Shown one piece after another: positions 39,672-47,971 of a stretch of DNA of 64,000 nt. Every line of letters starts with the position of its first letter. Positions within the stretch are counted from its first letter, which is position 1. Origin of the DNA: Caulobacteraceae bacterium. GTDB taxonomy: Bacteria; Pseudomonadota; Alphaproteobacteria; Caulobacterales; Caulobacteraceae. The stretch spans positions 62,001 through 126,000 of the forward strand of contig CANJME010000006.1 of NCBI GenBank assembly GCA_947475875.1, read 5' to 3'. The notes beneath the pieces are model-generated. The model saw only the letters and a list, made by a program, of their open reading frames with translations. It did no database searches and was not told where the DNA came from. A program made the translations under genes and the position numbers.

Positions 39672-39817
39672 CGGCTGATGGAAACCGTCACGCTGGGGGA
39701 TGCGGCTGGATCGGGCGCACTGGCCCAGGCCGCCAGCGCCTGCGCCAGGACGAGACAGATCAGCGCGGCTGTGACGCGCTGGAGCCGTTTTGAGACAAAA
39801 AACAGGGCCTGGACCAT
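39668..39817 (-). CDS. Putative 49-residue secreted or membrane peptide
   Basis: The minus-strand frame from ATG 39817 reads MVQALFFVSKRLQRVTAALI, a basic N-terminus followed by a hydrophobic stretch LICLVLAQALAAWA that looks like a signal peptide or single helix, then a short polar tail ending SVTVSISR. The start codon sits in a perfect 8-bp hairpin (GGACCATC, TTG, GATGGTCC at 39811-39829), which could limit translation. There is no strong ribosome-binding site and no recognised family. It fills an otherwise empty gap between two plus-strand genes and may be spurious. Confidence 0.4.
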   Translation of the reverse strand: MVQALFFVSKRLQRVTAALICLVLAQALAAWASAPDPAASPSVTVSISR

Positions 39818-39850
39818 CTTGGATGGTCCCCGGCGCAAGAGCCGCGCCCA

Positions 39851-40750
39851 ATGATCCCCTTCGTTCGCGATTTTGAATTCGAGTACGGCCGGGCCGATCA
39901 GGTCAGTCCACTGATCCGACGCGTGATCGCCAACAACCCCGGACCGTTCACTTTCACCGGCACCGGAACCTATATCGTCGGCCACGGCGAGGTGGCCGTC
40001 ATCGACCCCGGTCCCGACCTTCCCGAGCACCTGGAAGCCATCCTCGCGGCCGTGAACGGCGAGACCGTTCGCACCATCCTGGTCACCCATAACCACGCCG
40101 ACCATTCGCCGCTGGCCGGGCCTCTGCAGCAGGCGACGGGAGCGCCGACTTACGGTTGTCCGATGAGGCATCCGCCCGGCGCCATGGCGGTGAAGGTCGA
40201 GGACGACCACGACCTCGGCTTCGTCGCCGACCACGATCTTTGCGGCGGGGGCGTGGTGTCTGGCCCGGGCTGGACCTTCGAAGCCATCCCCACGCCCGGC
40301 CATACCTCAAACCATGTCTGTTATGCTCTGGGTGAGGAAAACGCCCTTTTCTCCGGCGATCACATTATGGGCTGGTCGACGACGGTCATCGTGCCGCCCG
40401 ATGGCGACATGGACGCCTATTTCCACAGCCTCGATCGCATCGCCGCCCGGCAATTCAAGACCCTTTGGCCGACCCACGGCCCGCCCGTTCGTGAACCGGC
40501 GCCGTTTATCGAGGCCCACAAGGCCCATCGCCTGGAGCGCGAACGCCAGATTCTCGAAATGCTCAGCCGCGGCCTCAGTACAATCGGCGATATGGTTCCG
40601 GTGATGTACGCCGCTGTCGACAAGCGCCTGTATCCCGCCGCTGCCCAGTCAGTCCTCGCCCACATGATCCGCCTGGCCGGCGAAGGCGTCATCGCCTCAA
40701 GTGATCCGCGGCCCGGACTGACGAGCCTCTACCGTCTGTCTGCGCGATAG
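39851..40750 (+). CDS. Metallo-beta-lactamase-fold hydrolase (LACTB2-like)
   Basis: A 299-residue soluble protein. The dinuclear-zinc motif is TILVTHNHADHSPLAG (HxHxDH). Further metal ligands are His in IPTPGHTSNHVCYAL, Asp in LFSGDHIMGW and the late His in WPTHGPP. A C-terminal winged-helix-like region (LSRGLSTIGDMVPVMYAAVD) is typical of the LACTB2/RNase-like MBL group. The function could be an RNA or thioester hydrolase; it is not a beta-lactamase by these motifs. It lies 180 bp after the DUF442 gene on the same strand. Confidence 0.88.
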   Translation: MIPFVRDFEFEYGRADQVSPLIRRVIANNPGPFTFTGTGTYIVGHGEVAVIDPGPDLPEHLEAILAAVNGETVRTILVTHNHADHSPLAGPLQQATGAPTYGCPMRHPPGAMAVKVEDDHDLGFVADHDLCGGGVVSGPGWTFEAIPTPGHTSNHVCYALGEENALFSGDHIMGWSTTVIVPPDGDMDAYFHSLDRIAARQFKTLWPTHGPPVREPAPFIEAHKAHRLERERQILEMLSRGLSTIGDMVPVMYAAVDKRLYPAAAQSVLAHMIRLAGEGVIASSDPRPGLTSLYRLSAR

Positions 40751-40762
40751 ACCGCGCAAACG

Positions 40763-40792
40763 AAAAGGGACCGCTCAGGGGAGCGGTCCCTT
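40763..40792 (-). terminator. Terminator of the Flp pilin gene
   Basis: AAGGGACCGCTC (40765-40776) and GAGCGGTCCCTT (40781-40792) form a perfect 12-bp stem with an AGGG loop. On the minus strand the hairpin ends in TTTTCG. It lies 24 bp after the pilin stop and 13 bp after the convergent MBL gene, so it may serve both directions, with the better T-run for the pilin. Confidence 0.85.
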
Positions 40793-40815
40793 CAGGTTCG
40801 TGTGGAGGTTCGACG

Positions 40816-40977
40816 CTAGAGGACGGCGTCGACCTTGCCGTACGAGGTGTTGAGCTTGGTGCCGATGGTGCCGACGACGCCGACGATAACCACCGCGATG
40901 AGCGCGACGATCAGGCCGTATTCGATGGCCGTGGCGCCGGACTCGTCCTTGGCGAAGCGCGAGAGGAATTTGGACAT
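40816..40977 (-). CDS. pilA: Flp/Fap-type pilin subunit
   Basis: A 53-residue type IVb prepilin. It has a short basic leader MSKFLSRFAKDESG, then the prepilin peptidase site (cleavage after Gly) and hydrophobic N-terminal helix ATAIEYGLIVALIAVVIVG with the conserved Glu5-Tyr6, and a short C-terminus NTSYGKVDAVL. It is the structural protein of tad-type pili used for attachment, closely similar in plan to Caulobacter PilA. ATG 40977 is preceded by GGAG, GGAGACCC being visible on the minus strand; an upstream ATG at 41022 is less likely. No cpa/tad assembly genes follow here, so they must lie elsewhere. A sigma-54-like promoter lies upstream. Confidence 0.93.
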   Translation of the reverse strand: MSKFLSRFAKDESGATAIEYGLIVALIAVVIVGVVGTIGTKLNTSYGKVDAVL

Positions 40978-41050
40978 ATGGGTCTCCTGGGTACTGCGTG
41001 ACGATAGGAACGGAGGTATCAAGCCACGCCTTACGGCTCGCCCCCCATGA

Positions 41051-41104
41051 CGCAGGCAGAGTGCCAGATCAGGCTTAACCGGGGGCTGAAAAAGACTCTT
41101 AACG
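41051..41104 (-). promoter_or_regulatory. Predicted sigma-54 promoter and CtrA-type half-sites upstream of the pilin gene
   Basis: On the minus strand, TGGCAC (41066-41061) followed after 5 nt by CTGCG (41055-41051) fits the -24/-12 consensus TGGCAC-N5-TTGCW with one mismatch, about 75 bp before the pilin ATG. Upstream are two TTAA-containing half-sites (TTAACC at 41075-41080 and TTAACG at 41099-41104, plus-strand reading) like CtrA targets. In Caulobacter crescentus pilA depends on CtrA and, as I recall, on sigma-54 with TacA. The rest of 40978-41270 is AT-richer non-coding DNA. Confidence 0.55.
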
Positions 41105-41270
41105 GCCTAAATATCTATGCTTTACATATATTTACCATGAAGAAATCGTCTTTTGGGCTGCGGCGGATCCCCGTGTCAAAAGCGCGCAGGCGGCCTTTCC
41201 TCCTTGGCCTGCCGGGCTTAGCCTCGCCGCCGCCGGCAATCGCTCGCCCCGCCCGATCAGGATCACCTCC

Positions 41271-41771
41271 ATGACCAACCCGCCGCTTTCCGTCCACGGC
41301 CTGCGCGATACCGAGCGAAAGTTGCTTAACGAACTGCGCGATCTGCGGCGTTCGATCCGCGAACATGAGGGAAAAGGTGAACCGACGTTGACCGTCGGAC
41401 AGAAAATCGCCGACGCCGTGGCCGCAACCATGGGGTCCTGGAAGTTCATCATCATCCAGACCACGATCCTGCTGATCTGGATTTTGCTGAATATCACCGC
41501 CTGGGTGCAGCGGTGGGATCCCTATCCCTTCATCCTGCTGAACCTCGCCCTTTCGTTCCAGGCCGCCTACGCCGCGCCCTTCATCATGATGAGCCAGAAC
41601 CGCCAGCAGGACATCGACCGCCAGCAGGCGGAGAGCGACTACAAGGTCAATATCAAGGCCGAGCTTGAGATCGAACTTCTGCACCAGAAAATCGACGAGC
41701 TGCGGGAAAAAGAAGTCCTGGCCCTGACCCACGCGGTTCAGCAGCTCTGCACGGATATCAAGAAGGCCTAG
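41271..41771 (+). CDS. DUF1003 membrane protein
   Basis: A 166-residue protein with the DUF1003 pattern. An N-terminal charged helix (RDTERKLLNELRDLRRSIRE) is followed by TVGQKIADAVAATMGSWKFI and two transmembrane helices separated by a short loop (IIIQTTILLIWILLNITAW and PFILLNLALSFQAAYAAPF). MMSQNRQQDIDRQQAESDYK and a coiled-coil-like cytosolic tail complete it. Function unknown. It converges with the quinohemoprotein gene with only 5 bp between the stops. ATG 41271 is the natural start. Confidence 0.9.
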   Translation: MTNPPLSVHGLRDTERKLLNELRDLRRSIREHEGKGEPTLTVGQKIADAVAATMGSWKFIIIQTTILLIWILLNITAWVQRWDPYPFILLNLALSFQAAYAAPFIMMSQNRQQDIDRQQAESDYKVNIKAELEIELLHQKIDELREKEVLALTHAVQQLCTDIKKA

Positions 41772-41776
41772 AGGCC

Positions 41777-43789
41777 TTACTTGCCGTCGACCGAATAGGC
41801 GATCAGCACATTGGTTCCGTTGCCGCCTTGCCCGACGGCGCCGTTGTAGCCCGAGGTGACGAACACCATGCCGCCCGCGATGGTCGGCCCGTTGCCGTCG
41901 ATCGAGCCGCCAGGCTGGTTGGTGCGGCCGTTGACGGTCGAATAGGTGCGCTGGCTGGTCGAGTCTTCCCACAGCACCTTGCCGTTGGCGCTGTTATAGG
42001 CCCGGAACCAGCCGTCGATCGTGCCCTCGAAGACCACGCCCGGCATGGCCGCGGGCGCGGCGGACATGGCGTTGAAGCAGGGGATCGAGCCATCCCCGGT
42101 CGGCCGCTGGGCGGCGGTGGGGTTGCAGGGCGCTCTGGGCGGGACGATGTGCCAGGCGACACGGCCTGTGGCCGGATTGATGGCGGTAAGGCCCGGCCTT
42201 GCCGGCGCCTGGGCCTGCTCCAAGGGCGCGGCCTCCTTGCCGCCAAGACGCGCCGCCTCGTCGATCATGGAGGCGACGTCGGAGACGCCCGCAAAGACGT
42301 AGCGCCTGTCCGAGGCCATGCCCCATTCGACGCCGCCCAGCACGCCGCCGGCGCCGGCCTGATGGCGCCACAGCAACCGGCCGGTGTCGGGGTCCATGCC
42401 ATAGAGCATGCCCGCCTTCTGGCCCGAAACCACCACCTCCTTGCCGCCAGCCTTGAAGAGGATCGGCGAGGCGCCGAAATCGTGGTCCGGCCCGATCGGT
42501 GTCGGGCAGTTACCCTTCGGCCGGGTCGCGGACGATGTCGCCAGGGGGCCGCAGCCCATGACGAAGTTGTCGTTTTCGAGCACCTGGGTGTTCCAGCGGA
42601 TGGCTCCGGACCGCATGTCGAAAGCGATGATGGCGTCAGGGCCCTTCGACGGGGCGTCGGTATAGGAATCGCCCGTCGCCACATAAACAAGGCCGCGCTT
42701 GGGATCGGGCGTCGGCGCCGACCAGATCGCTGCGCCGGCCGGTCCCGTCACCGAAATGCCGCCCGCCGTCTTGCGGATTTCCTTCATCGGCTCGGTGATG
42801 GTGTAGGACTTCCACTGGGTCCGCCCCGTGGCCAGATCGAGAGCAACCAGCGCCCCGCGGAAGGTGCAGCAAACCGACTCGCGCCCGCCGGTCGCTTCCT
42901 GGCTTGAGGTGGTCGGCACGAACACCTGATTGCCCGAGACCATCGGCGAGCCGGTAATGCCCGAGCCCGAAGCGTTTTCCAGCAGCTCGCTGGTCCACAG
43001 AGTCTTGCCATCGCGGGCGTCGAGCGCCTTTACCACGCGGCTGCGCGGCGCGACGATCATCATCCAGCCGCTGGGCGAGAGGCTGTTTTTGAAGACTGGA
43101 GGCGTGTTGCGCGCGCCAAGGCCGGCCGCCGCTGCGTCGAGCTTCCAGCGCACGCAGCCGGTCTTGGGGTCGAGGGCATAGGCCGCGCTCGCGCTCAGCA
43201 TCCACATCCAGTCGCCGATCACCGTCGGCTGGGCGTTGCCGTGGCCGGTGATGGCCATCGACCACTTGACCTTCAGCTTCTTGACGTCGCCGGCCCGGAT
43301 GCCGGGATTGGGGTTGAAGCGGGTGTTGCGCAGGTCGTGGCCGACCATCGGCCAGTCGCTGGGTGTCTCAACGATTGCCGGAGCCGAACCCTCGCACATC
43401 TTGTCGACCAGCGCCGGGCCGGCCGGCGCGCCGCCACGACCGCCAGCGGCCTGTCCCGCGCCGCCGCCTCGTCCGCCTCCCGGGGCTGCGCCAGCCGCCG
43501 CGGGCGGGCTCACCGGGCCGTTGATGTAGGCCGCGATCGCCTGGATCTGTGCAGGCGTTAGGTTCGCCCCGGCGGCGATAGGTTGCATGATGCCGCTGGT
43601 CAGGGCCTCAGCAACGTTCGCTCCGCGCTTGGCTTCGCGGGTGTGGCAGCTGCTGCACACCTGGGTGAACAGGGCCGCCCCGTCGGGTGTGGCGCTGGCC
43701 GCTGGCGGCTGCGAGCGGCCCGCGGTCGCTGAAAGGACGAGTAGCCCGGCGCCAATCAGGCCAGCGGTGATGAGGCTCTGCTTGTGCAT
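41777..43789 (-). CDS. Secreted quinohemoprotein: N-terminal cytochrome c plus PQQ-type beta-propeller, paralogue 1
   Basis: 670 residues. The order is a signal peptide (to about TAGRSQ), a cytochrome c domain with haem motif CSSCH (about residues 46-50) and axial Met region GIMQPIAAG, a Gly/Arg/Ala/Pro-rich linker (about 95-130), then an eight-bladed PQQ-binding propeller with repeated Trp-docking segments. The propeller has a vicinal Cys pair in ESVCCTFRGALVALDL, as in PQQ alcohol dehydrogenases. N-terminal haem is unlike type II ADH (haem C-terminal) and recalls polyvinyl-alcohol-dehydrogenase-type enzymes; substrate unknown. It is the second of a tandem pair and both end GGNGTNVLIAYSVDGK. 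ATG 43789 is clear. Confidence 0.85.
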   Translation of the reverse strand: MHKQSLITAGLIGAGLLVLSATAGRSQPPAASATPDGAALFTQVCSSCHTREAKRGANVAEALTSGIMQPIAAGANLTPAQIQAIAAYINGPVSPPAAAGAAPGGGRGGGAGQAAGGRGGAPAGPALVDKMCEGSAPAIVETPSDWPMVGHDLRNTRFNPNPGIRAGDVKKLKVKWSMAITGHGNAQPTVIGDWMWMLSASAAYALDPKTGCVRWKLDAAAAGLGARNTPPVFKNSLSPSGWMMIVAPRSRVVKALDARDGKTLWTSELLENASGSGITGSPMVSGNQVFVPTTSSQEATGGRESVCCTFRGALVALDLATGRTQWKSYTITEPMKEIRKTAGGISVTGPAGAAIWSAPTPDPKRGLVYVATGDSYTDAPSKGPDAIIAFDMRSGAIRWNTQVLENDNFVMGCGPLATSSATRPKGNCPTPIGPDHDFGASPILFKAGGKEVVVSGQKAGMLYGMDPDTGRLLWRHQAGAGGVLGGVEWGMASDRRYVFAGVSDVASMIDEAARLGGKEAAPLEQAQAPARPGLTAINPATGRVAWHIVPPRAPCNPTAAQRPTGDGSIPCFNAMSAAPAAMPGVVFEGTIDGWFRAYNSANGKVLWEDSTSQRTYSTVNGRTNQPGGSIDGNGPTIAGGMVFVTSGYNGAVGQGGNGTNVLIAYSVDGK

Positions 43790-43852
43790 GGCGATCTCGC
43801 TGATGAGCGTGGCCGCCCGCCGTGGTTTGACCCGCGGCGGGCGAAGGGCCGG

Positions 43853-45934
43853 CTATTTGCCGTCGACAGAGTAGGCGATCAGCACATTTGTGCCGTTGCC
43901 GCCGTAACCGATCGCGCCATCGTGGCCCGAAGTGACGAACACCATGCCGCCGGCGATGACCGGACCGTCGCCGTCGATCGCGCCGCCCGGCTGGGCCGGC
44001 GCGCCGTTGATCGTCGCATAGGTCTGGGCGGTCGTGGAGTGTTCCCAGAGCAGCTTGCCGTCCCTGGTGTCATAGGCGCGGAACCAGCCATCGGTGGTGC
44101 CTTCGAACACCGCGCCCGGAATGACCGCAGGGGCCGCCGACATGGCGTTGTAGCAGGGCGTTGTCCCATCGCCCGCGACGCGCGAGGTGCGCGGCGGGTT
44201 GCAGGGGGCGACCGGCGGCACGATGTGCCAGAGCACCCGGCCGTTGTTGATGTTGATCGCGGTCAGGCCGGGTTGGGCCGGGGGCAGAGGCGTGTCGAAG
44301 TTGGCCGAGTTGTCCTTGCCGCCGAGGCGGGCCGCGGCGTCGAACATGTTCACGACGTCGGAGTTGCCGGCGAACAACACGCCGGGCGCAGAGGCGATGC
44401 CCCATTCGATGCCGCCCAGCGAGGAGCCGGCGCCGACAGTGGTCTTCCAAAGCAAGCGGCCGGTGTCGGCGTCCATCCCATAAGCAATCCCGGACTTCTG
44501 GCCCGAGACCACGATGTCCTTGCCGTTTGAGCCCTTCATCAGGATCGGCGAGGAGCCGAAGTCATAGTCCGGGCCAGCTGGCATGGGGCAGTTGTTGGCG
44601 TTCTGCTTGGCCTTGGCCAGGGCCTGGGTGCCTGTGCAGTTCATCACGAAGTTGTCTTTTTCGGTGACCTGGTGGAGCCACTTCACCGACCCGTCTTTCA
44701 TATTGTAGGCGATGATCGCGTCCGCGCCCGTGGTGTCGGCTTCGGTGTAGGAATCGCCGGTGGCGACATAGATAAGACCGCGCTTCAGATCAGCGGTGGG
44801 CGCCGACCAGATGGCGCCGCCAGCCGGGCCCTGCAGCTTGTTGCCGCCGGCCGTCATGCGGATGTCGCGCAGCGGTTCGGTGATGGTGTGAACCGTCCAC
44901 TGGATGCGGCCGTTGGTCAGATCGAGCGCCACCAGGCCGCCGCGGAACGTGCAGCAGGCCACGTCGCGCCCGCCCGTGCCTTCAATGCCTGAGGTGGTCG
45001 GCACGAAGATCTGGTTGCCGGCGACCAGCGGCGAGCCGGTGATGCCTGCCCCGCGCTGTTCGGGCGTGTTGTCGATCGCTTCGCTGGTCCAGATGACGTG
45101 ACCGTTCTGGGCGTCCAGCGCCTTGATCTGGCGGTTGCGGGGCGCGACGATCAAAAGCCAGCCGCTGGGCGAGATCGACGATCTCATCACCACGGGGGTG
45201 TTGCGCGCGCCGGTGCCCGCCGTGGTCGCGTCGAGTTTCCAGCGCAAGCAACCCGTTCTCGGGTCCATCGCGTAGGTCGCGGTCGAGCCCAGCATCCACA
45301 TCCAGTTGCCGATCACCACCGGCTGGGTGTTGCCGTTGCCGGGGACGGACATCGTCCACTTGACCTTCAGCTTCTTGACGTCCGCGGCCTTCAGGCCCGG
45401 GGTCGGGTTGTAGCGGGAGTTGCTGACGTTGTAGCCGGCCATCGGCCAGTCGCTGGGCATGGCGGTAATCGCCGGCGCTGGGCCTTCGCACATCTTGTCG
45501 GTCAGGGTGGGCTGCGGTGCGCCGCCGCGTCCGCCGCCCCGGCCGCCCGCCGCCGCGGGACCGCCCCGTCCGCCGGGCGCCGCCGCAGCACCGCCGTCGG
45601 GCGCTGCGCCCGCTCCGCCGCGCCCGCCCGGAGGGGGCGCGGGCGGGGCCGCCGCCGGCGGGGCGCCGGTGATATAGTTCGCCACGGCCTGGATCTGGGC
45701 CGCATTCAAATTGTTGGCCTGGGCCACCGGGGCCATGATCCCCTTGGTGAGGGCTTCTACGATGGCGGCCTGGCCGAGGCCGGCCTTGGCTTCCTTGGTG
45801 TGGCAGCCGGAGCAGGCGCCATTGAAGACGGCCGCGCCGTCGGGGGCCGCCGGTTGCGTGCGGCCGGCTGTCGCCGCGATCATCGCCGTCATGGCCGCCA
45901 TAATGGCGGCGCCCGTTAGAACCTGTTTGCGCAC
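43853..45934 (-). CDS. Secreted quinohemoprotein: N-terminal cytochrome c plus PQQ-type beta-propeller, paralogue 2
   Basis: 693 residues from GTG 45934, with GAGGAT upstream; the in-frame extension to 46000 lacks signal-peptide character. The plan is that of its neighbour: signal peptide ending near TAGRTQ, haem motif CSGCH, the Met-containing GIMAPVAQANN, and a longer Pro/Ala/Gly linker with repeated GGRGG units (about 105-160). The propeller follows, with the vicinal pair in RDVACCTFRGGLVALDL. It should oxidise a substrate in the periplasm and pass electrons through haem c to the respiratory chain, possibly to the aa3 oxidase. A gap of 63 bp separates it from paralogue 1; tandem duplication is the likely origin. 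Confidence 0.85.
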   Translation of the reverse strand: MRKQVLTGAAIMAAMTAMIAATAGRTQPAAPDGAAVFNGACSGCHTKEAKAGLGQAAIVEALTKGIMAPVAQANNLNAAQIQAVANYITGAPPAAAPPAPPPGGRGGAGAAPDGGAAAAPGGRGGPAAAGGRGGGRGGAPQPTLTDKMCEGPAPAITAMPSDWPMAGYNVSNSRYNPTPGLKAADVKKLKVKWTMSVPGNGNTQPVVIGNWMWMLGSTATYAMDPRTGCLRWKLDATTAGTGARNTPVVMRSSISPSGWLLIVAPRNRQIKALDAQNGHVIWTSEAIDNTPEQRGAGITGSPLVAGNQIFVPTTSGIEGTGGRDVACCTFRGGLVALDLTNGRIQWTVHTITEPLRDIRMTAGGNKLQGPAGGAIWSAPTADLKRGLIYVATGDSYTEADTTGADAIIAYNMKDGSVKWLHQVTEKDNFVMNCTGTQALAKAKQNANNCPMPAGPDYDFGSSPILMKGSNGKDIVVSGQKSGIAYGMDADTGRLLWKTTVGAGSSLGGIEWGIASAPGVLFAGNSDVVNMFDAAARLGGKDNSANFDTPLPPAQPGLTAININNGRVLWHIVPPVAPCNPPRTSRVAGDGTTPCYNAMSAAPAVIPGAVFEGTTDGWFRAYDTRDGKLLWEHSTTAQTYATINGAPAQPGGAIDGDGPVIAGGMVFVTSGHDGAIGYGGNGTNVLIAYSVDGK

Positions 45935-46088
45935 GGTATCCTCACCCTTTGAAGTGTTCTTGTCGTGACCCTGGAATGTCTCCGGGCCAATTATTCTCAT
46001 TCATAGCGGGATCAGGCTAGGCCGCAAGGGATGTAGGGTTGCGGGAGGGCGGCGCCTAACGCTTGGGCGCCTTGGATTCCTTCCAGTT

Positions 46089-46727
46089 TTGGCGCCGATT
46101 TTCGTGGCCTTGTCGCCGAAGTTACCTATGACCACCGGCGCGGTGATCGTCGATGGCACGGCGGTGGAGGCGCCGGGACCGGACCGGGCCGTGGTGTTCC
46201 AGAACCACTCCCTGCTGCCGTGGCTGACCGTTTACGGAAACGTCGTCCTGGCGGTGGACAAGGTTTTCGCCGGCCAGCGCTCGGCCAAGGAACGGCGCGA
46301 GTGGGTGATGGCCAACCTCGCCCTCGTCCACATGACCCACGCCGAAGACAAACGCCCGGCCGCGATTTCCGGCGGCATGAAACAGCGGGTGGGTATCGCC
46401 CGGGCGCCGGCCATGGAGCCCAAGGTGCTGCTGCTGGACGAGCCGTTCGGGGCGCTCGATGCGCTGACCCGGGCGCACCTGCAGGACCGCGTCATGGAAA
46501 TTCACGCCAAGCTCGGCAACACGGTGATGATGATCACCCACGACGTCGACGAGGCGGTGCAACTCTCCGACCGCGCCGTGATGATGACCAACGGCCCGGC
46601 CGCCGCCATCGACGAGGTGCTGAGCGTGGGCCTGGATCGCCCCCGCGACCGCCTGGCCGTCGCCGAGAACCCGGCCTACATCAAGGCCCGGGCCGGGGTG
46701 ATCGAGTTCCTCGACGCGAGGCCGCCT
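46089..46727 (+). pseudogene. Remnant of nitrate/sulfonate-type ABC ATPase (NrtD-like), P-loop deleted
   Basis: The frame retains most of an ABC ATPase: Q-loop VVFQNHSLLPWLTVYGNV, signature ISGGMKQRVGIARA, Walker B and D-loop VLLLDEPFGALDALTRAHLQ and the switch His in MMITHDVDEAVQLSDRAVMM. The Walker A motif is missing: FVAL runs straight into PKLPMTTGAVIVDG where about 14 residues (G-H-S-G-C-G-K-S-T and the following helix) should stand, and nothing upstream looks like the normal N-terminus. It cannot bind ATP normally, so it is a pseudogene. The LTVYGNV and ERREWVMANLALVHM segments are most like NrtD/TauB-type nitrate transporters. It abuts the convergent 376-residue gene. Confidence 0.8.
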
Positions 46728-47856
46728 AGCGCGACGCGCCGGCCCGGGCCCGCTCTTCGGCTCTCGCGCCCGCCAACATGTTTTCCATGGCGTAATTGCC
46801 TTCGTGGCAGGCGTATTCGTAGATCTCGCCCGTCAGCTTCTGGAACTCGTATTCGCCGCCCCAGTCGGCGTCCCAGAAGGTGGGGTCGCGGATAATGTAC
46901 TGATAGTAGAGCCGGTCGGGGGCCACCCGGCGGAATTTCTCGATCACCGTCAAGTTCTGCCACGAGCCCTGATAGGCCTGGGCCTGCGGGAAGTTGGTGG
47001 TCTCGACCACCAGGGTGTCGCCCTCCCACTTGCCGATGGAATCCCCGAACCAGGGACGGATGCCGTCGGTGCGATGCTTGCTGTTCAGGCGCACCACGCG
47101 GGTGTCGTGGATCATCTCGCTTGTTATGGCGATGGAAGTGGGGCCCTGAACGAACCTGTAGTTGTTGTTGTAAAAACCGTTCGACTGCATCGGCGGGCCG
47201 ACATTGCGCCCGAAGATGACGCAGCGGTCCGACAGCGTCCGGCGCTCCGGATCGTCAGAATTGCCCGCCCCACCGCCGCCTCTACCTGCTGTTGCCGCTC
47301 CACGACCTGGCGCTTCTCCGCCCTCGCCGCCCAACCCGCCACTTCTGGCCGGGGCGGTGACGGGGGCAGACGCCTTGCGAGCCGGCGGACGCCCATTCGG
47401 GGTGGTGAGCAAGGACGTGCGCGGCTGGCCGTTGACCCGCATGACCCGATCGCCCGGGTCGAGCCAGCCGCGGTCGTAGGCGCCGGTGGCTCCGGCGGCG
47501 GCGACGGAATTATACTCGGGCCGCAGGATCGCCTGGGGACCGTCGCCGCCCACCTTGGGGGCCGGGCGGTCGGGGGCGATGACCGCATTGCCGCGCTGCA
47601 CTTCCTCGACCATCGCCTTTTCGAGCTCGGCGACCTCCTGGGGCGTGTGGATGGCGCGATCGCCATAGGCGGCGGGGCGGCTTTCCGGCGTCAGCGAGGC
47701 GTTGGACCACGTCCCGCCCAGGTCAGGCTGGCCGAAACTGGTGCGCGGCGACTTGTAGGCCGCAGCCTTGGTCTGCGCCGAAAGGCCGGGCGGCAGGGCA
47801 AGCACACCCAGGACCGCGGTCAGCCCCAATACGACGATGAGCGCACGTTTCATCAC
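46726..47856 (-). CDS. Secreted protein of unknown function with Gly/Arg-rich linker
   Basis: 376 residues. The signal peptide is MMKRALIVVLGLTAVLGVLA, then PRTSFGQPDLGGTWSNASLT, a motif common at the start of a large uncharacterised family in Acidobacteria and sphingomonads. A low-complexity linker (about 165-200, GRGGGGAG type) follows, then a conserved-looking domain with GRNVGPPMQSNGFYNNNYR, SKHRTDGIRPWFGDSIGKWE and the C-terminal YEYACHEGNYAMENMLAGAR. No catalytic motif is certain. The linker resembles those of the two quinohemoproteins next door. The gene sits between fragments of an nrtD-like and a cobA-like gene on the opposite strand. Confidence 0.75.
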   Translation of the reverse strand: MMKRALIVVLGLTAVLGVLALPPGLSAQTKAAAYKSPRTSFGQPDLGGTWSNASLTPESRPAAYGDRAIHTPQEVAELEKAMVEEVQRGNAVIAPDRPAPKVGGDGPQAILRPEYNSVAAAGATGAYDRGWLDPGDRVMRVNGQPRTSLLTTPNGRPPARKASAPVTAPARSGGLGGEGGEAPGRGAATAGRGGGGAGNSDDPERRTLSDRCVIFGRNVGPPMQSNGFYNNNYRFVQGPTSIAITSEMIHDTRVVRLNSKHRTDGIRPWFGDSIGKWEGDTLVVETTNFPQAQAYQGSWQNLTVIEKFRRVAPDRLYYQYIIRDPTFWDADWGGEYEFQKLTGEIYEYACHEGNYAMENMLAGARAEERARAGASR

Positions 47857-47971
47857 GTCCTCCAGCCCGTTTTCCGGCGAGCCTAGTCCCGGCTGGAAGT
47901 CCAGGCGAGCGCTAATTGCCGCCCGTTTTCGGGGCGTTTCCCGTTTGTGGCGTCTCTCGCTTGGGCAGCAG

